From: a virus
DNA length: 49,352 bases
IMG/VR virus record: IMGVR_UViG_3300049617_000358
Span: 1 to 49,352 of that record
Direction: 5' to 3' (one strand)
The first letter of the stretch is position 1; the number at the start of each line of letters is the position of its first letter. Positions 7,801 to 16,050 of this stretch are shown here, one piece after another. A model generated the notes under the pieces. The model made no database searches. It was given only the letters and a program-made list of their open reading frames with translations, and was not told the DNA's origin. A program made the translations under genes and the position numbers.

Positions 7801-9754
7801 TTCGGTTTTCTATCAAATGCTCTATTTACAGCAGGCTCGTGGTATTCAGATTTTCCCTGAGTTCTTAAAGGATATGTTTGGAAATCAGCTGGATAATTTG
7901 AAGACTAAAATTGAGGTTTTAGAAGATCTAATCAGGCTCTATTGTGCCGTCCTCGGCTTTGTTTCAGATAGTGCTGCTGCTAATTTCTTGCAAAATGGCA
8001 GTTCTGTCTCTTCTTTGAATGAAGCATTTAGCTTCTTGACCGATGATAGCGATACATTGAGCAATATCCCGGCAGTATCGGCTACAGCTAACACCTCGGT
8101 CTCAGATGTTCAAGCGTTCATTTCTGGGATCCAGGGACAGACTAAGGCAGGATTTAGCAATGGACAAAGGTATAGCGTTCTTCTTGATAGCCTGACCAGG
8201 AATACCCTTTCTCAAAATGGGGTGAATACCAGCCCAGATAATCTTTCTAATAATTCCTATATTCAGCAATTGATTACCAGAATACAGACTAAATCTGGAC
8301 AAAAGATTGTTCTTGCTGATTATATTACAAGTGCCACTGGAGCTGTTAATGTTCCTACACGGCAACAGGTGGATGTTTTTAAGGTTACCTCAGATATTCA
8401 GACACAATTACTTGCCAGACGGCAGGCTATTAAGCTATTCGCTAGCACCTTGAAGAATTCAGCAGAAATTCGAGCTCTTTCTCCTAATTCTGGACAATCT
8501 GGAGATAATCCGACCACATTAAGTGGTGGTGTAGTTGATCTGACCGTCACTAATCCAGTTTCTCCTCCGCCTGCCTATAATAATTCCAATATCCCCGAGG
8601 TCTTCGCTCACATGATCGAAGACGAAAATTATGATGACCTAGGTGTTGGCTCAGGTAAGAGGTTTGTCATCAATTCTGACCAAATTCAGAGTATAACCAT
8701 TAATGTCAAGCCACCAGATTATACTATGGTTCAGGTTAATGGTGTCATTAACCCCTTTGGTTTTGGAGCGGGATTACAGACCTCATTTGCTAATAATGGC
8801 AATGGGTTAGTAACGGCGGTAGCCGTAGATTATTCAACATGGAGAAATCATGGGTTTAAAGATGTAGCTAACCTTAATCTTCCCTTCTTGAGCGATCCTG
8901 ATACTCAATGTGCTCCTTATGCAGCGATGGTTTTATCGAGAGGAAGAAAAAACATTCTATATGGGTCTTTGACCATCTCAGGAAATGAGTTCATGCAACC
9001 TGGAGAGGTTATTTTCTTAAAGGATCGAGGGTTGCTCTTCTACGTCAAGAGTGTTGCTCATAATTTCTCCTTTGGCGGATCATTTAAAACAACACTTGCT
9101 TTGACCTATGGTCATACACCAGGTGATTACATTCCTATTCCGACTGATATTATTGGAAAAATGCTCTATAACAATCGCGATCTTGGAGGATTTACTATTC
9201 AGAGACAGACTAGCTCGGGGAATGAGACATCTATTGGTGTCATCATCAATGATACCAGCGGAGGTACTTCTGGTCTTTCCACCGATGGAATGAGTCCTAC
9301 ACCTATTTCTGCCTTTAATAGCAAGGTACTAAATAATATTCTATATATCGCCGCCTATTATGTTAATGCTAACGGTAGTGCGGGGACAAATATTAATGCT
9401 ACCGTTCAGCTGCGAATTTATTGTGATAATAGTAATCCGGTCAATGGAGATTTACAATCTTTCGCTTCTAATGCTGTTTCTGTCTTGACCGGAGGTAGTT
9501 CAAGTATTACTAATCCTGTTTCAAACCCAACATTCCCGAGCAGCGCTGTAAAAATCGTTACTGTCAATCTGGACGATGATACAGTAAGAATGTCACCTAG
9601 CCAGAAGGCTATGGATGCTGCTCGGAACCAGGCTAGCTCTCTCCCATCGGGAGGAGCTTCTCCCGGTATTGATGTCATTAGACAGTCTTTATTTAAGAAT
9701 GTGGTCGACTGTTGGCTCTCCTTTGCCCCGGTAGGGTCTGGTAATGCCCAATAA
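4856..9754 (+). CDS. Giant baseplate hub protein
   Basis: 1632 residues, several times the size of the T4 hub protein gp27 (391 residues). An N-terminal structural part is followed at about residues 500-560 by a beta-rich segment (THVYAGVVESVSDTWSDGKY) typical of hub domains. A long coiled coil lies at about 780-850, then a low-complexity serine/threonine linker (about 860-885). At about 1380-1430 comes the pattern PGEVIFLKDRGLLFYVKSV followed by HNFSFGGSF and TTLALTYGHTPG. That pattern is typical of the last domain of gpD/gp27-type hubs. The gene lies between the tube-initiator and spike genes and overlaps the spike gene by 11 bases. It probably forms the trimeric platform joining spike to tube. 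The domain that explains its extra length was not recognised. Confidence 0.68.
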   Translation: MGYLGDLASAIGSQYVSTSNVSMTNVINGQSAQYSQLGDFAGQIDQSAQRRYVDEGYLRKDPYNFDLKQFQILLQEPNATVFVKKKQFSSISGNFRPDFMDQDEKLYFRAMRVLLQNKCNIISTLEKLSKIQRVVSATGSVASQLLPIISTLVDSLSGGGAGNLFGGAGGAFSSSGDPSKLSVVMDQVRRIYGFNTTNSLTSWVTDNTALFQSQIGAGTGVIELTNFTGFSTNCSVDGIKEQMGFNLTISDPYQGMLITDWDIEKAIADATNMWYSNAFFTGLSSTNSSMVSTLQTQLNQIREARGASDITFNIDQDNIIGSPVIAIITGSGQEIVFTYNGGFGGIGSSVNVSPDFLMGGSIAGADGLSTGTAVAQSGVRQNTSEVGIFSNIITSIYSQMQLSSNSQSGFQTANKSTNYVRAKLRENFSGQQIIQDMDVIHFYINSKSRQDTRLLSGLQNIFNGNGVLQNLNNSILNTANAISSLLNPSGNINTQIEKAAYVGADFPNYLWTILRSQFVSENEGTHVYAGVVESVSDTWSDGKYITTISGKDNTAYFDQGKINFNPGVDFFNGSIYDPLTPFKTRFDTITSNAKDNTPQLLDENVVILGTAASKGLLRAKAGPFAGQKVVSDSFVQGVLVNSNTSQISREIFAPDGLVYKWKEGISATIQYGNSLEMNDPNKVGQPKISNNPFAGQDIMNVISLLITGQPYNYATFWRATANINGVNTDPHSGQAAITGYMASLQKDLTKNNILWGNFIPFKKLVIDEASFALAMIGQAKIVQKNITLDANLAQLANLKAQSNLIGAGQGDLANNPQLSEGLNSIQSQIAQLQTTISSDISDLQKQTSQFNSQAAASGPDATFDSSATGVSSGSTNSSSPADPAVRKALRKQINFLTRRMSYNVRANEDKNLFIVDDTYDKDYDLQAYDQSLVDGVALYGTNEFLSTRDKITATADLLSLEVFADTQGHIRVRPPQYNRMPSSVFYQMLYLQQARGIQIFPEFLKDMFGNQLDNLKTKIEVLEDLIRLYCAVLGFVSDSAAANFLQNGSSVSSLNEAFSFLTDDSDTLSNIPAVSATANTSVSDVQAFISGIQGQTKAGFSNGQRYSVLLDSLTRNTLSQNGVNTSPDNLSNNSYIQQLITRIQTKSGQKIVLADYITSATGAVNVPTRQQVDVFKVTSDIQTQLLARRQAIKLFASTLKNSAEIRALSPNSGQSGDNPTTLSGGVVDLTVTNPVSPPPAYNNSNIPEVFAHMIEDENYDDLGVGSGKRFVINSDQIQSITINVKPPDYTMVQVNGVINPFGFGAGLQTSFANNGNGLVTAVAVDYSTWRNHGFKDVANLNLPFLSDPDTQCAPYAAMVLSRGRKNILYGSLTISGNEFMQPGEVIFLKDRGLLFYVKSVAHNFSFGGSFKTTLALTYGHTPGDYIPIPTDIIGKMLYNNRDLGGFTIQRQTSSGNETSIGVIINDTSGGTSGLSTDGMSPTPISAFNSKVLNNILYIAAYYVNANGSAGTNINATVQLRIYCDNSNPVNGDLQSFASNAVSVLTGGSSSITNPVSNPTFPSSAVKIVTVNLDDDTVRMSPSQKAMDAARNQASSLPSGGASPGIDVIRQSLFKNVVDCWLSFAPVGSGNAQ

Positions 9755-11750
9755 TCATATTTTTGACGAAGATATCGGTGTTCTCCAAAAAGGAGCTATT
9801 GCTGGCTATGACAGCCTGACTCAGCAGTTAAAGGTTAGATTAAGTACCTCTTCCAATATCCGTGGACAAAGCATTCCTCCCGTTAATGTTCCTGCTTCCC
9901 AAGCTCTTTTTTATAATAACGGTTTGTTCGTCGGGACAAAGCCAGTGGTCGGCACTCCGGTCATCGTCGGTCAAGGATCTGGTGGGCAATATTATTTCGT
10001 TTCCTATCTTGCCGAGGATCTTCCTATTGTTCCTCCACTATATGATGGTCAGCTTCTTATACAATCAAATGATAATACTAAGATTACCCTGGATTTACAA
10101 AATAATATCAATATAGGATCAGAAGACGATCGTCTATCTATTAACACAGATAGAAAATTATTTTCTACAGTCATGGATAATGTTAATAAATTTACCTCAG
10201 CATCAAGACAGGTAGAAGGATCAGTTAAACGAGATTTATTATTGAATACTAATTACGATCAGAATACTAAGCTCTTCTCTGATGAATATGATAGCAAATA
10301 TTATGTAATCGGTCTCGATCCTACCGTTACTGCCAATCCTATTATTTCTGGTTCATCCAAAAATCCTCCTTTTGTTGAGCAGCGGGAGATGATTTATGAA
10401 TTTAAATCAGGAAGTCACATTTCAGATGATCTGACCGAAAGCTTATTATACAATGATACCAAACCTCCACAGACCAATTATACTCTTCCCAATAGAAGAA
10501 CCTCTAGGGCAGATACTCTCTCATTGACCCTTTTATCTCCTAATTTTCTGATGGAGACGGTTAAGGGAACAGTGATAGATATTTTTGGAAATATTCTTGA
10601 TCTTAATCGCTATCCTCTTCCTATTGGAACGGGGCAGAACACCATCAATAAAACTAAGAGTACCGACAAGGTAGCCTCATTTCTAGCAATCAAGGCTTTG
10701 GAAAGAAAAAGCATTGCCTACCATTTCGAGCTAAATGCCAGGAAAGACTTTACAGGAAGCAATGGTCAACAGATTTTCCCCGATATTAATTCTGATGCTG
10801 ACTACGCCAGGAGCAGATCTCGTTTTATATTTGATGTAGATAAAGAAGGTTTATTCAAGCTAATCGTGCCGGCTAGTAGTAATGTTGGAAATGTTCCCCT
10901 GCTAACTCGGTATGAGAATTACTCCTCCTTTGGGACAGAGGATAATAACAATCCTAATAAGCTAGTTTTCCGTCCAGATAAACTAGATATTTTTCTTGAT
11001 AGCTTCGCAGCTCCTCTCTTCAATGTCTCAGATGGAACATTTTCGTCTGATCATGGCTCTATCAATCTGGTAGATAGTGGGACACAAGTTGCCCCAATTG
11101 ATAGAATTAGCGGCTCGGTTATTAAGCATGGAACAGCTTTCCATGATGTTTTAAGCACCTGCTATGCTCATCAGAATAATGATTTTCTTAATTATATCCT
11201 GGATAGCAGCAATCCTCTTGCCGCTGCTGTCGCTTCTCTTCCTCTATTGCAGGTTTGCTCGGATACTATTGATGTTGGAGGGTCTGCTGCCGATGGAGGA
11301 GGAAGATCGGGCGTCATCTCCATGGATGGTTCTCTGGAAATGAGTATTGGAGCAAATTCTGTCGATCGGCAAAGCTTATGGTTGGATACTGCCGGAGGAG
11401 CAGTAGTCAATATTGGGCGAGATGTTGGCAATATGTCAGCAGCCATCTCTCTCAATGGAGACACCTTTATTCAGGTTGGCGGAATGGGAGTAGCTACGGA
11501 TAGTCGTTTTGTCAAGAAGAATAATGGACAGATCGGAGCAGTTTTAGATATTCGCGTTTTCAATGCCGGATTGGGATGTACTATGATACGTTGTGATGCT
11601 AATGGAGTCACCATCATGACGCCAGGAAATATGTTTCTGCATGCTGGGCAGGGGATGAGATTGACCTCGGATGCCGATATTGCCATAGAATGCGAAACAT
11701 TGACACTTCAAGGTAGGGCGGTAATGAAGCAATTTGGCGGATCTATCTGA
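9744..11750 (+). CDS. Central tail spike protein (gp5/VgrG-like)
   Basis: 668-residue protein whose start overlaps the hub stop by 11 bases, indicating translational coupling. Residues about 12-95 read as an OB-fold (GAIAGYDSLTQQLKVRL, later GTPVIVGQGSGGQYYFVSYL), the domain that joins the spike to the hub in gp5 and VgrG proteins. The C-terminal 150 residues are short repeated strands rich in glycine, aspartate and asparagine (ISMDGSLEMSIG, AAISLNGDTFIQVGG, IAIECETLTLQGRAVM), fitting an intertwined beta-helix needle. No lysozyme motif was recognised in the central 400 residues, so penetration may be mechanical or aided by another protein. The hydrophobic protein encoded next may assist at the membrane (inference). 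Confidence 0.72.
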   Translation: MPNNHIFDEDIGVLQKGAIAGYDSLTQQLKVRLSTSSNIRGQSIPPVNVPASQALFYNNGLFVGTKPVVGTPVIVGQGSGGQYYFVSYLAEDLPIVPPLYDGQLLIQSNDNTKITLDLQNNINIGSEDDRLSINTDRKLFSTVMDNVNKFTSASRQVEGSVKRDLLLNTNYDQNTKLFSDEYDSKYYVIGLDPTVTANPIISGSSKNPPFVEQREMIYEFKSGSHISDDLTESLLYNDTKPPQTNYTLPNRRTSRADTLSLTLLSPNFLMETVKGTVIDIFGNILDLNRYPLPIGTGQNTINKTKSTDKVASFLAIKALERKSIAYHFELNARKDFTGSNGQQIFPDINSDADYARSRSRFIFDVDKEGLFKLIVPASSNVGNVPLLTRYENYSSFGTEDNNNPNKLVFRPDKLDIFLDSFAAPLFNVSDGTFSSDHGSINLVDSGTQVAPIDRISGSVIKHGTAFHDVLSTCYAHQNNDFLNYILDSSNPLAAAVASLPLLQVCSDTIDVGGSAADGGGRSGVISMDGSLEMSIGANSVDRQSLWLDTAGGAVVNIGRDVGNMSAAISLNGDTFIQVGGMGVATDSRFVKKNNGQIGAVLDIRVFNAGLGCTMIRCDANGVTIMTPGNMFLHAGQGMRLTSDADIAIECETLTLQGRAVMKQFGGSI

Positions 11751-11758
11751 TATAGAAA
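11749..11758 (+). promoter_or_regulatory. GATATAG motif before the membrane-like baseplate gene
   Basis: GATATAGAAA starts within the stop codon of the spike gene (TGA 11748-11750), 16 bases before the ATG at 11765. The downstream AGAAAGA part may also serve as a weak ribosome site. It is the same motif and distance as at 4840. Promoter function is inferred from recurrence only. Confidence 0.25.
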
Positions 11759-11764
11759 GACAAA

Positions 11765-13912
11765 ATGCCTTGTACTCCCGTCACCATTAATCCTCCTATC
11801 GGTCCATCGGGACCAAGCATTCCTGGTTTTGGTATTCCTAGCTTCCTAAATTTAGGCAATATCAATCCTTTTCCAGCAGGATTTCCTGAGGATTTGCTGG
11901 ACATCTTAAATACCTTGCAGCTGCTCATCCCTCCCGGGATTTTGATGCCAACCTTGAACTTGAACTTTGGCAAGGACATTTTTGATGCCATCATGAAATT
12001 GCTTGATCAATTCATGCCTTTCTTGATGCTATATAAGTTCTTTCTTCCAATCTTGAACATGATCCTCTGCATCTTAGAGGTCATTTGTGCTATTCCTAAT
12101 CCTTTTAAGCTTATACCTGCTATCATTAAATTATTTACACAGTGTATCCCAGCATTTTTGCTTCTTTTCCCATTCTTAGCCCTGATTATAATGATCATAT
12201 CATTGATCATTCTTCTAATCGCTCTTATTGAATATATTATCAATAAGGTCCTAGAATTGGTTCTTCTACTGATACGTAATATTTTAGCTTTGGTCAATGC
12301 TTTTCAGCAGTTCAATGTCAATAGTGTTCTTGCCATTGCTCACAAAATTGGAGCCTCGCTCTGCATCTTCCAAAATCTATTCGTTCTCCTAGCAATTTTT
12401 GCCATTATCATCCAAATTATCAAGGATATTCTGGGGTTAGCTTTTGCCCTTCCTCCGTGTGATGATAGCAATCCTACCGGCTGTTGTACTACCGATGTCT
12501 GTCCAAGCATTGCCAAGGAGCCATTTACCCTTTCTGGGGGGACTTTTCAATATCTAAATGAGGTAGATTTACAGGTTCCAACAACTCTTCCATCCCCTTA
12601 TAACAACTTTAATTCTGTAATTAGGCAGGAAAGCTGGCAGCTGTATGATGTTAATCAGCCTGTCAAGGATCAATTCTTTAACATTGTCAATGCTTTTGAT
12701 GTCACACCTGATCCAAGTAGCTATTCTGCTCCTTATTTTAAGCCGGTTTTCTTTCCAACAGATAGTAATTATACCGGAGATACTTCCCCTAACCAAGCAG
12801 CTTATACTGTTAATCTTCGTCTGTTTTATGTTCCCTCTTTCTGGGGCAGACCAGGAGCTTCACGATACATCCGCATAAATCAATGTATAGTTCTCTCTGC
12901 TCCTACTCAGAACCTGCTCAATTACAATAACAGCGAAGTTACTCAGACTAATGGTGTCCTCTCCTTGGCTGGTGGATTAGCCTATGAAGATGACGGTAAG
13001 ACCATCATCACCGGGTTTTCGGCGGACGGGATAACCCCCAGCTCTAAGCAGGGGACATTGAATAATCTGATCCATCAGCCGCCACGGATGTCTGCATCTC
13101 CGACATTATCTCCTTCTGATGGCTACACCTTCGGGCATACTGAGTATACATTTACTCCTAATCCAGCTATCCTAATGTCCAAGAATTTGATTACCTTGGG
13201 CTGTATTCCTGATGTTTCCATCGCTAAGGCATTTGTTAATACTAATCTTGCTGGAGATGTGGCGGTCAAGACAGCAGAACTGCAAAATCTGCTTAATTCG
13301 ACAACTTTTCCTAATCCTACAGCAACCCAAGCATGCTTAACCTCTGCCTTGAATGTCCTACGAGGAAATCTGACCACACTAGGAGTAGCCGAGTTCCAGA
13401 GTACAGCTACCGCCTGTCTAACCTCTCTGCAAAATGACTGCACCACCTCCTTAACCTCGTTAATTGGTCTTGGTTTTGATCCTTGCAAGAGTAGCTTTAC
13501 CGCCTTTCCGCTGACTCAATTTACCAGCAAGCCTGTAACTATTCAGGTCTCTATTGCTGAAAGCAACGGTATTTCTCTAACCCAAGGACTATCTTCCACC
13601 GTTGCTGATACCTTAGCATCAGGAATTAAGGCTTATCCAACCTTTGGAGAGGTTTCGGATTTTACCTTTGATGGATATCAATACTTTACGGCTGAGATTA
13701 CTAGTCAATTTCCTGGACAAGGAAGTGTCTCAGTAGCTTTTAATGATAACATTTTTTGCACAAATGATGTAGTAAACTCCAATAGAACCTTACAGAATGT
13801 TGATTATCAGTTTATCTATACCCCAACTCAGGGCTCTAATGTTGTTGCGGTAGGTGATAAGAGCCAAGGGGCTCCTGTTCGTGATGATGGTGATCTAACG
13901 GAGGAAAGCTGA
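11765..13912 (+). CDS. Baseplate-region protein with long multi-span hydrophobic N-terminus
   Basis: 715 residues. After a proline/glycine-rich start (1-45), residues about 83-235 are almost continuously hydrophobic, with several segments long enough to span a membrane (for example around 135-160 and 205-230). Next comes a cysteine cluster at about 241-256 (C..CC..C), then 450 mainly beta, soluble-looking residues with more cysteines at about 500-575. Such a membrane-like block is unusual in a tail gene cluster. Position directly after the spike gene suggests a virion protein that could insert into the host envelope during DNA entry, but nothing in the sequence proves it is in the particle. 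It overlaps the next gene by one base. I do not recognise a family. Confidence 0.6.
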   Translation: MPCTPVTINPPIGPSGPSIPGFGIPSFLNLGNINPFPAGFPEDLLDILNTLQLLIPPGILMPTLNLNFGKDIFDAIMKLLDQFMPFLMLYKFFLPILNMILCILEVICAIPNPFKLIPAIIKLFTQCIPAFLLLFPFLALIIMIISLIILLIALIEYIINKVLELVLLLIRNILALVNAFQQFNVNSVLAIAHKIGASLCIFQNLFVLLAIFAIIIQIIKDILGLAFALPPCDDSNPTGCCTTDVCPSIAKEPFTLSGGTFQYLNEVDLQVPTTLPSPYNNFNSVIRQESWQLYDVNQPVKDQFFNIVNAFDVTPDPSSYSAPYFKPVFFPTDSNYTGDTSPNQAAYTVNLRLFYVPSFWGRPGASRYIRINQCIVLSAPTQNLLNYNNSEVTQTNGVLSLAGGLAYEDDGKTIITGFSADGITPSSKQGTLNNLIHQPPRMSASPTLSPSDGYTFGHTEYTFTPNPAILMSKNLITLGCIPDVSIAKAFVNTNLAGDVAVKTAELQNLLNSTTFPNPTATQACLTSALNVLRGNLTTLGVAEFQSTATACLTSLQNDCTTSLTSLIGLGFDPCKSSFTAFPLTQFTSKPVTIQVSIAESNGISLTQGLSSTVADTLASGIKAYPTFGEVSDFTFDGYQYFTAEITSQFPGQGSVSVAFNDNIFCTNDVVNSNRTLQNVDYQFIYTPTQGSNVVAVGDKSQGAPVRDDGDLTEES

Positions 13913-15054
13913 TGGCTTTGCTACCAGTAGGTAATCAAATCAATTTCTATGATGATCAGAACTTCAACCTGGACATTAATCAGGTTTATACCGATTTTAT
14001 AACGGCTATCGATAATGTTCGCAGCTATTCTAATACCTCGGCAATTAGCGATAATATAGCCAAAAATCTGTTTAAATCGGGAGATACCACCCTCTCCAAA
14101 TTGAAACAGCAAAGAACAGTCTCTTCCTCTTCCCCACAGGAGAGCCGCGCTCATGCTTTCTTCCGTATCATTGGCTTCCCGGTAGTCTCGGCAGGGGGAA
14201 ATCAGATCTATAATCCAGGACTGGATATTGTTTATAGCAATGGTACTACCCTACGTACGATCGGAGCAGGGGTTTCTCCTGTCAAGCTAACCATTGCCGC
14301 CAATCCTATTCCTGGATTTAGACAACTTTCTCTCCAAAGAGAAGCTTATTTTCAGCAGTTTTTAAGCGTCTTTTCGCTGGGAGCGACCATTGATGCTGGT
14401 TGTCTTGATCTGTCGGTCTCAGCTAGATTAAACAATGACACCATTTTTAGCGTTCCTCTGGGAAATACCGATCCTTTTGATGTCTCTCTCTCCTCTTCTG
14501 CATATGTAGCAGACTTTACTTCACGAGTTGGCAATCATCAAGAAGATTTAAGCCAATATATTGATGCTAACGGAACATTGCCAAATCCCGCTAATCTCTT
14601 TTCTAAGAGAAATCATATTATTAAGCCATTTATTGTTGATCCTGTAATCGATTTTCTAGTTAATGATGCCAGTAACCTAATTGCTGTTCCTTTTGTTCCA
14701 GATAAGACCTGCTTAATGGTCAAGGATGGAGTTTTCGTTTCTAGACCAATTATTGAGCAGGTAATTGCTGCCAGATTTGGCAACACCGACGGGACAGGAA
14801 CCTTGGGATCGGCAGATGTTTTCATTGTTAATTACATCAACTCTGTCGCTTCTATTCAGAATAATTTTATCATCAATCAATTGAGCAAAAATCAATATGG
14901 AATTACCGAACAAATTCAAGCAGATAAGTATATCAATATCATTAGAGTAATGTGTCAAGCTCTTTATCAAGCTCAGCAGGATTTACATATAGCACAGGAG
15001 CTATATTATTATGTCCCTGTTCCTAGCTCTATGGGACCAGGGAGTGTTCATTAG
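13912..15054 (+). CDS. Baseplate-region protein, function unknown
   Basis: 380 residues, start overlapping the upstream stop by one base (TGATG). The composition is typical of a soluble structural protein. Residues 1-70 look helical, the middle mixed beta, and residues 290-360 helical (NYINSVASIQNNF, then VMCQALYQAQQDL). No signal peptide or membrane segment. The position between spike and gp25-like genes suggests a wedge or hub-accessory protein. The family was not recognised. The stop codon TAG lies inside the start region of the next gene. Confidence 0.55.
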   Translation: MALLPVGNQINFYDDQNFNLDINQVYTDFITAIDNVRSYSNTSAISDNIAKNLFKSGDTTLSKLKQQRTVSSSSPQESRAHAFFRIIGFPVVSAGGNQIYNPGLDIVYSNGTTLRTIGAGVSPVKLTIAANPIPGFRQLSLQREAYFQQFLSVFSLGATIDAGCLDLSVSARLNNDTIFSVPLGNTDPFDVSLSSSAYVADFTSRVGNHQEDLSQYIDANGTLPNPANLFSKRNHIIKPFIVDPVIDFLVNDASNLIAVPFVPDKTCLMVKDGVFVSRPIIEQVIAARFGNTDGTGTLGSADVFIVNYINSVASIQNNFIINQLSKNQYGITEQIQADKYINIIRVMCQALYQAQQDLHIAQELYYYVPVPSSMGPGSVH

Positions 15055-15586
15055 CTCATCGATTACTCCTGACTTCATTACTACAGCTGATCAAAGCATT
15101 ATTGACGCTCAGATTAGAGTCACCCTTAATGCTATCAATATCCAGACTGCCTCCGTTAATGGAACACCTGATCCTGGGGGATTTGCTTTTGATAATATTC
15201 AGAATAGTACATTTTCACCTGATAGCTCCTCATCGTTAGGAAATATTAGCCAGGATACCTTGACCAAGCTTAATTTGTCTAGAGGCAAATATTTGACCAA
15301 GGCGAACACAGCTCTTCAAACAACAGAAATTATTCTTGGAGAGTTCTCTGGATTAGGTTTAGCTGATATTGTGGCTGTTATGGGTGCTTTGTGGGTCATG
15401 CCACAAGAGAGTCTACTTGGATTTCTTGATCCTGATGCTTTAGCAAGAATGAATGATACCTTGGGGCTCTCGGAGAGCTCTCCTGGAATAAACAAGGCAA
15501 TGAGTGATTTTATTATGAATGTTCAGAGCTTTTACTCCTTGATGGACAAGATTTACGCAGATTTAGAACAGAACAATCTAGCATAG
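15011..15586 (+). CDS. Baseplate-region protein, function unknown
   Basis: 191 residues, mostly helical. The ATG at 15011 is preceded by AGGAG (14996-15000) at 10 bases, which supports it despite a 44-base overlap with the upstream gene. A GTG at 15044 would shorten the protein by 11 residues and reduce the overlap to 11 bases. Internal helices (TKLNLSRGKYLTKANTALQ, then DFIMNVQSFYSLMDKIYADL) suggest a coiled-coil or bundle subunit. It sits directly before the gp25-like gene, consistent with a small wedge component. No family recognised. Confidence 0.55.
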   Translation: MSLFLALWDQGVFISSSITPDFITTADQSIIDAQIRVTLNAINIQTASVNGTPDPGGFAFDNIQNSTFSPDSSSSLGNISQDTLTKLNLSRGKYLTKANTALQTTEIILGEFSGLGLADIVAVMGALWVMPQESLLGFLDPDALARMNDTLGLSESSPGINKAMSDFIMNVQSFYSLMDKIYADLEQNNLA

Positions 15587-15615
15587 CTCTTCCGGGCTAA
15601 TTTGGCATACCATCA

Positions 15616-16050
15616 ATGTCCTTTGATCTGAAAATCATCAACAACGATTTGGCGATTTCCAGTAGCGGAGATTTGCAAAAGGTGGTGGATACCGACAAAC
15701 TTGTCCAGGATATCCTCAAAATCTGCCTAACCACCGCCGGAAGCAATCCCTTGCAGCCTTGGTATGGCTCATTTTTGAGCCGTAGCGTCATTGGCTCAGC
15801 ATTAAGCACCGACATTTTGGTTTCCATTGCTAAATCTCAGCTTAACTCTGCACTGAATGATCTAAGAAATTTGCAAAATTTGCAGGTACAAAGCATGCAA
15901 AAAGTTTCGGCAGATGAGCAAATTGCGGCAATCTTGGGGATTAATGTCTTGCGAAATCAGATTGATCCGAGACTGTTCTCGGTCTCAATTAAGGTTTTAA
16001 CCAAAGGAACCAAGGCACCAACCACTAACTTTACAGTGAGCACAATTTAA
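15616..16050 (+). CDS. Baseplate wedge protein, gp25-like
   Basis: 144 residues, the normal size for T4 gp25 / P2 gpW-type wedge proteins. The N-terminal signature is clear: a strand pair LKIINNDLAISSSGDLQKV, then helix DKLVQDILKICLTT, then GSNPLQPWYGSFL. This matches the family pattern in which a regular array of baseplate wedges docks to the first sheath disc. Its stop overlaps the start of the J/gp6-like gene by one base, and the gp25-gp6 gene pair is conserved in contractile injection systems. The name 'lysozyme' often attached to this family is historical and not supported by catalytic residues. Confidence 0.85.
   Translation: MSFDLKIINNDLAISSSGDLQKVVDTDKLVQDILKICLTTAGSNPLQPWYGSFLSRSVIGSALSTDILVSIAKSQLNSALNDLRNLQNLQVQSMQKVSADEQIAAILGINVLRNQIDPRLFSVSIKVLTKGTKAPTTNFTVSTI

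Noticed and set aside
13123-13488. 121-codon minus-strand frame
   Set aside because: Shadow of the hydrophobic baseplate-region protein with no independent support.
15044-15046. GTG as the start of the 191-residue gene
   Set aside because: The ATG at 15011 has AGGAG at proper spacing, whereas the GTG has a purine run directly abutting it.
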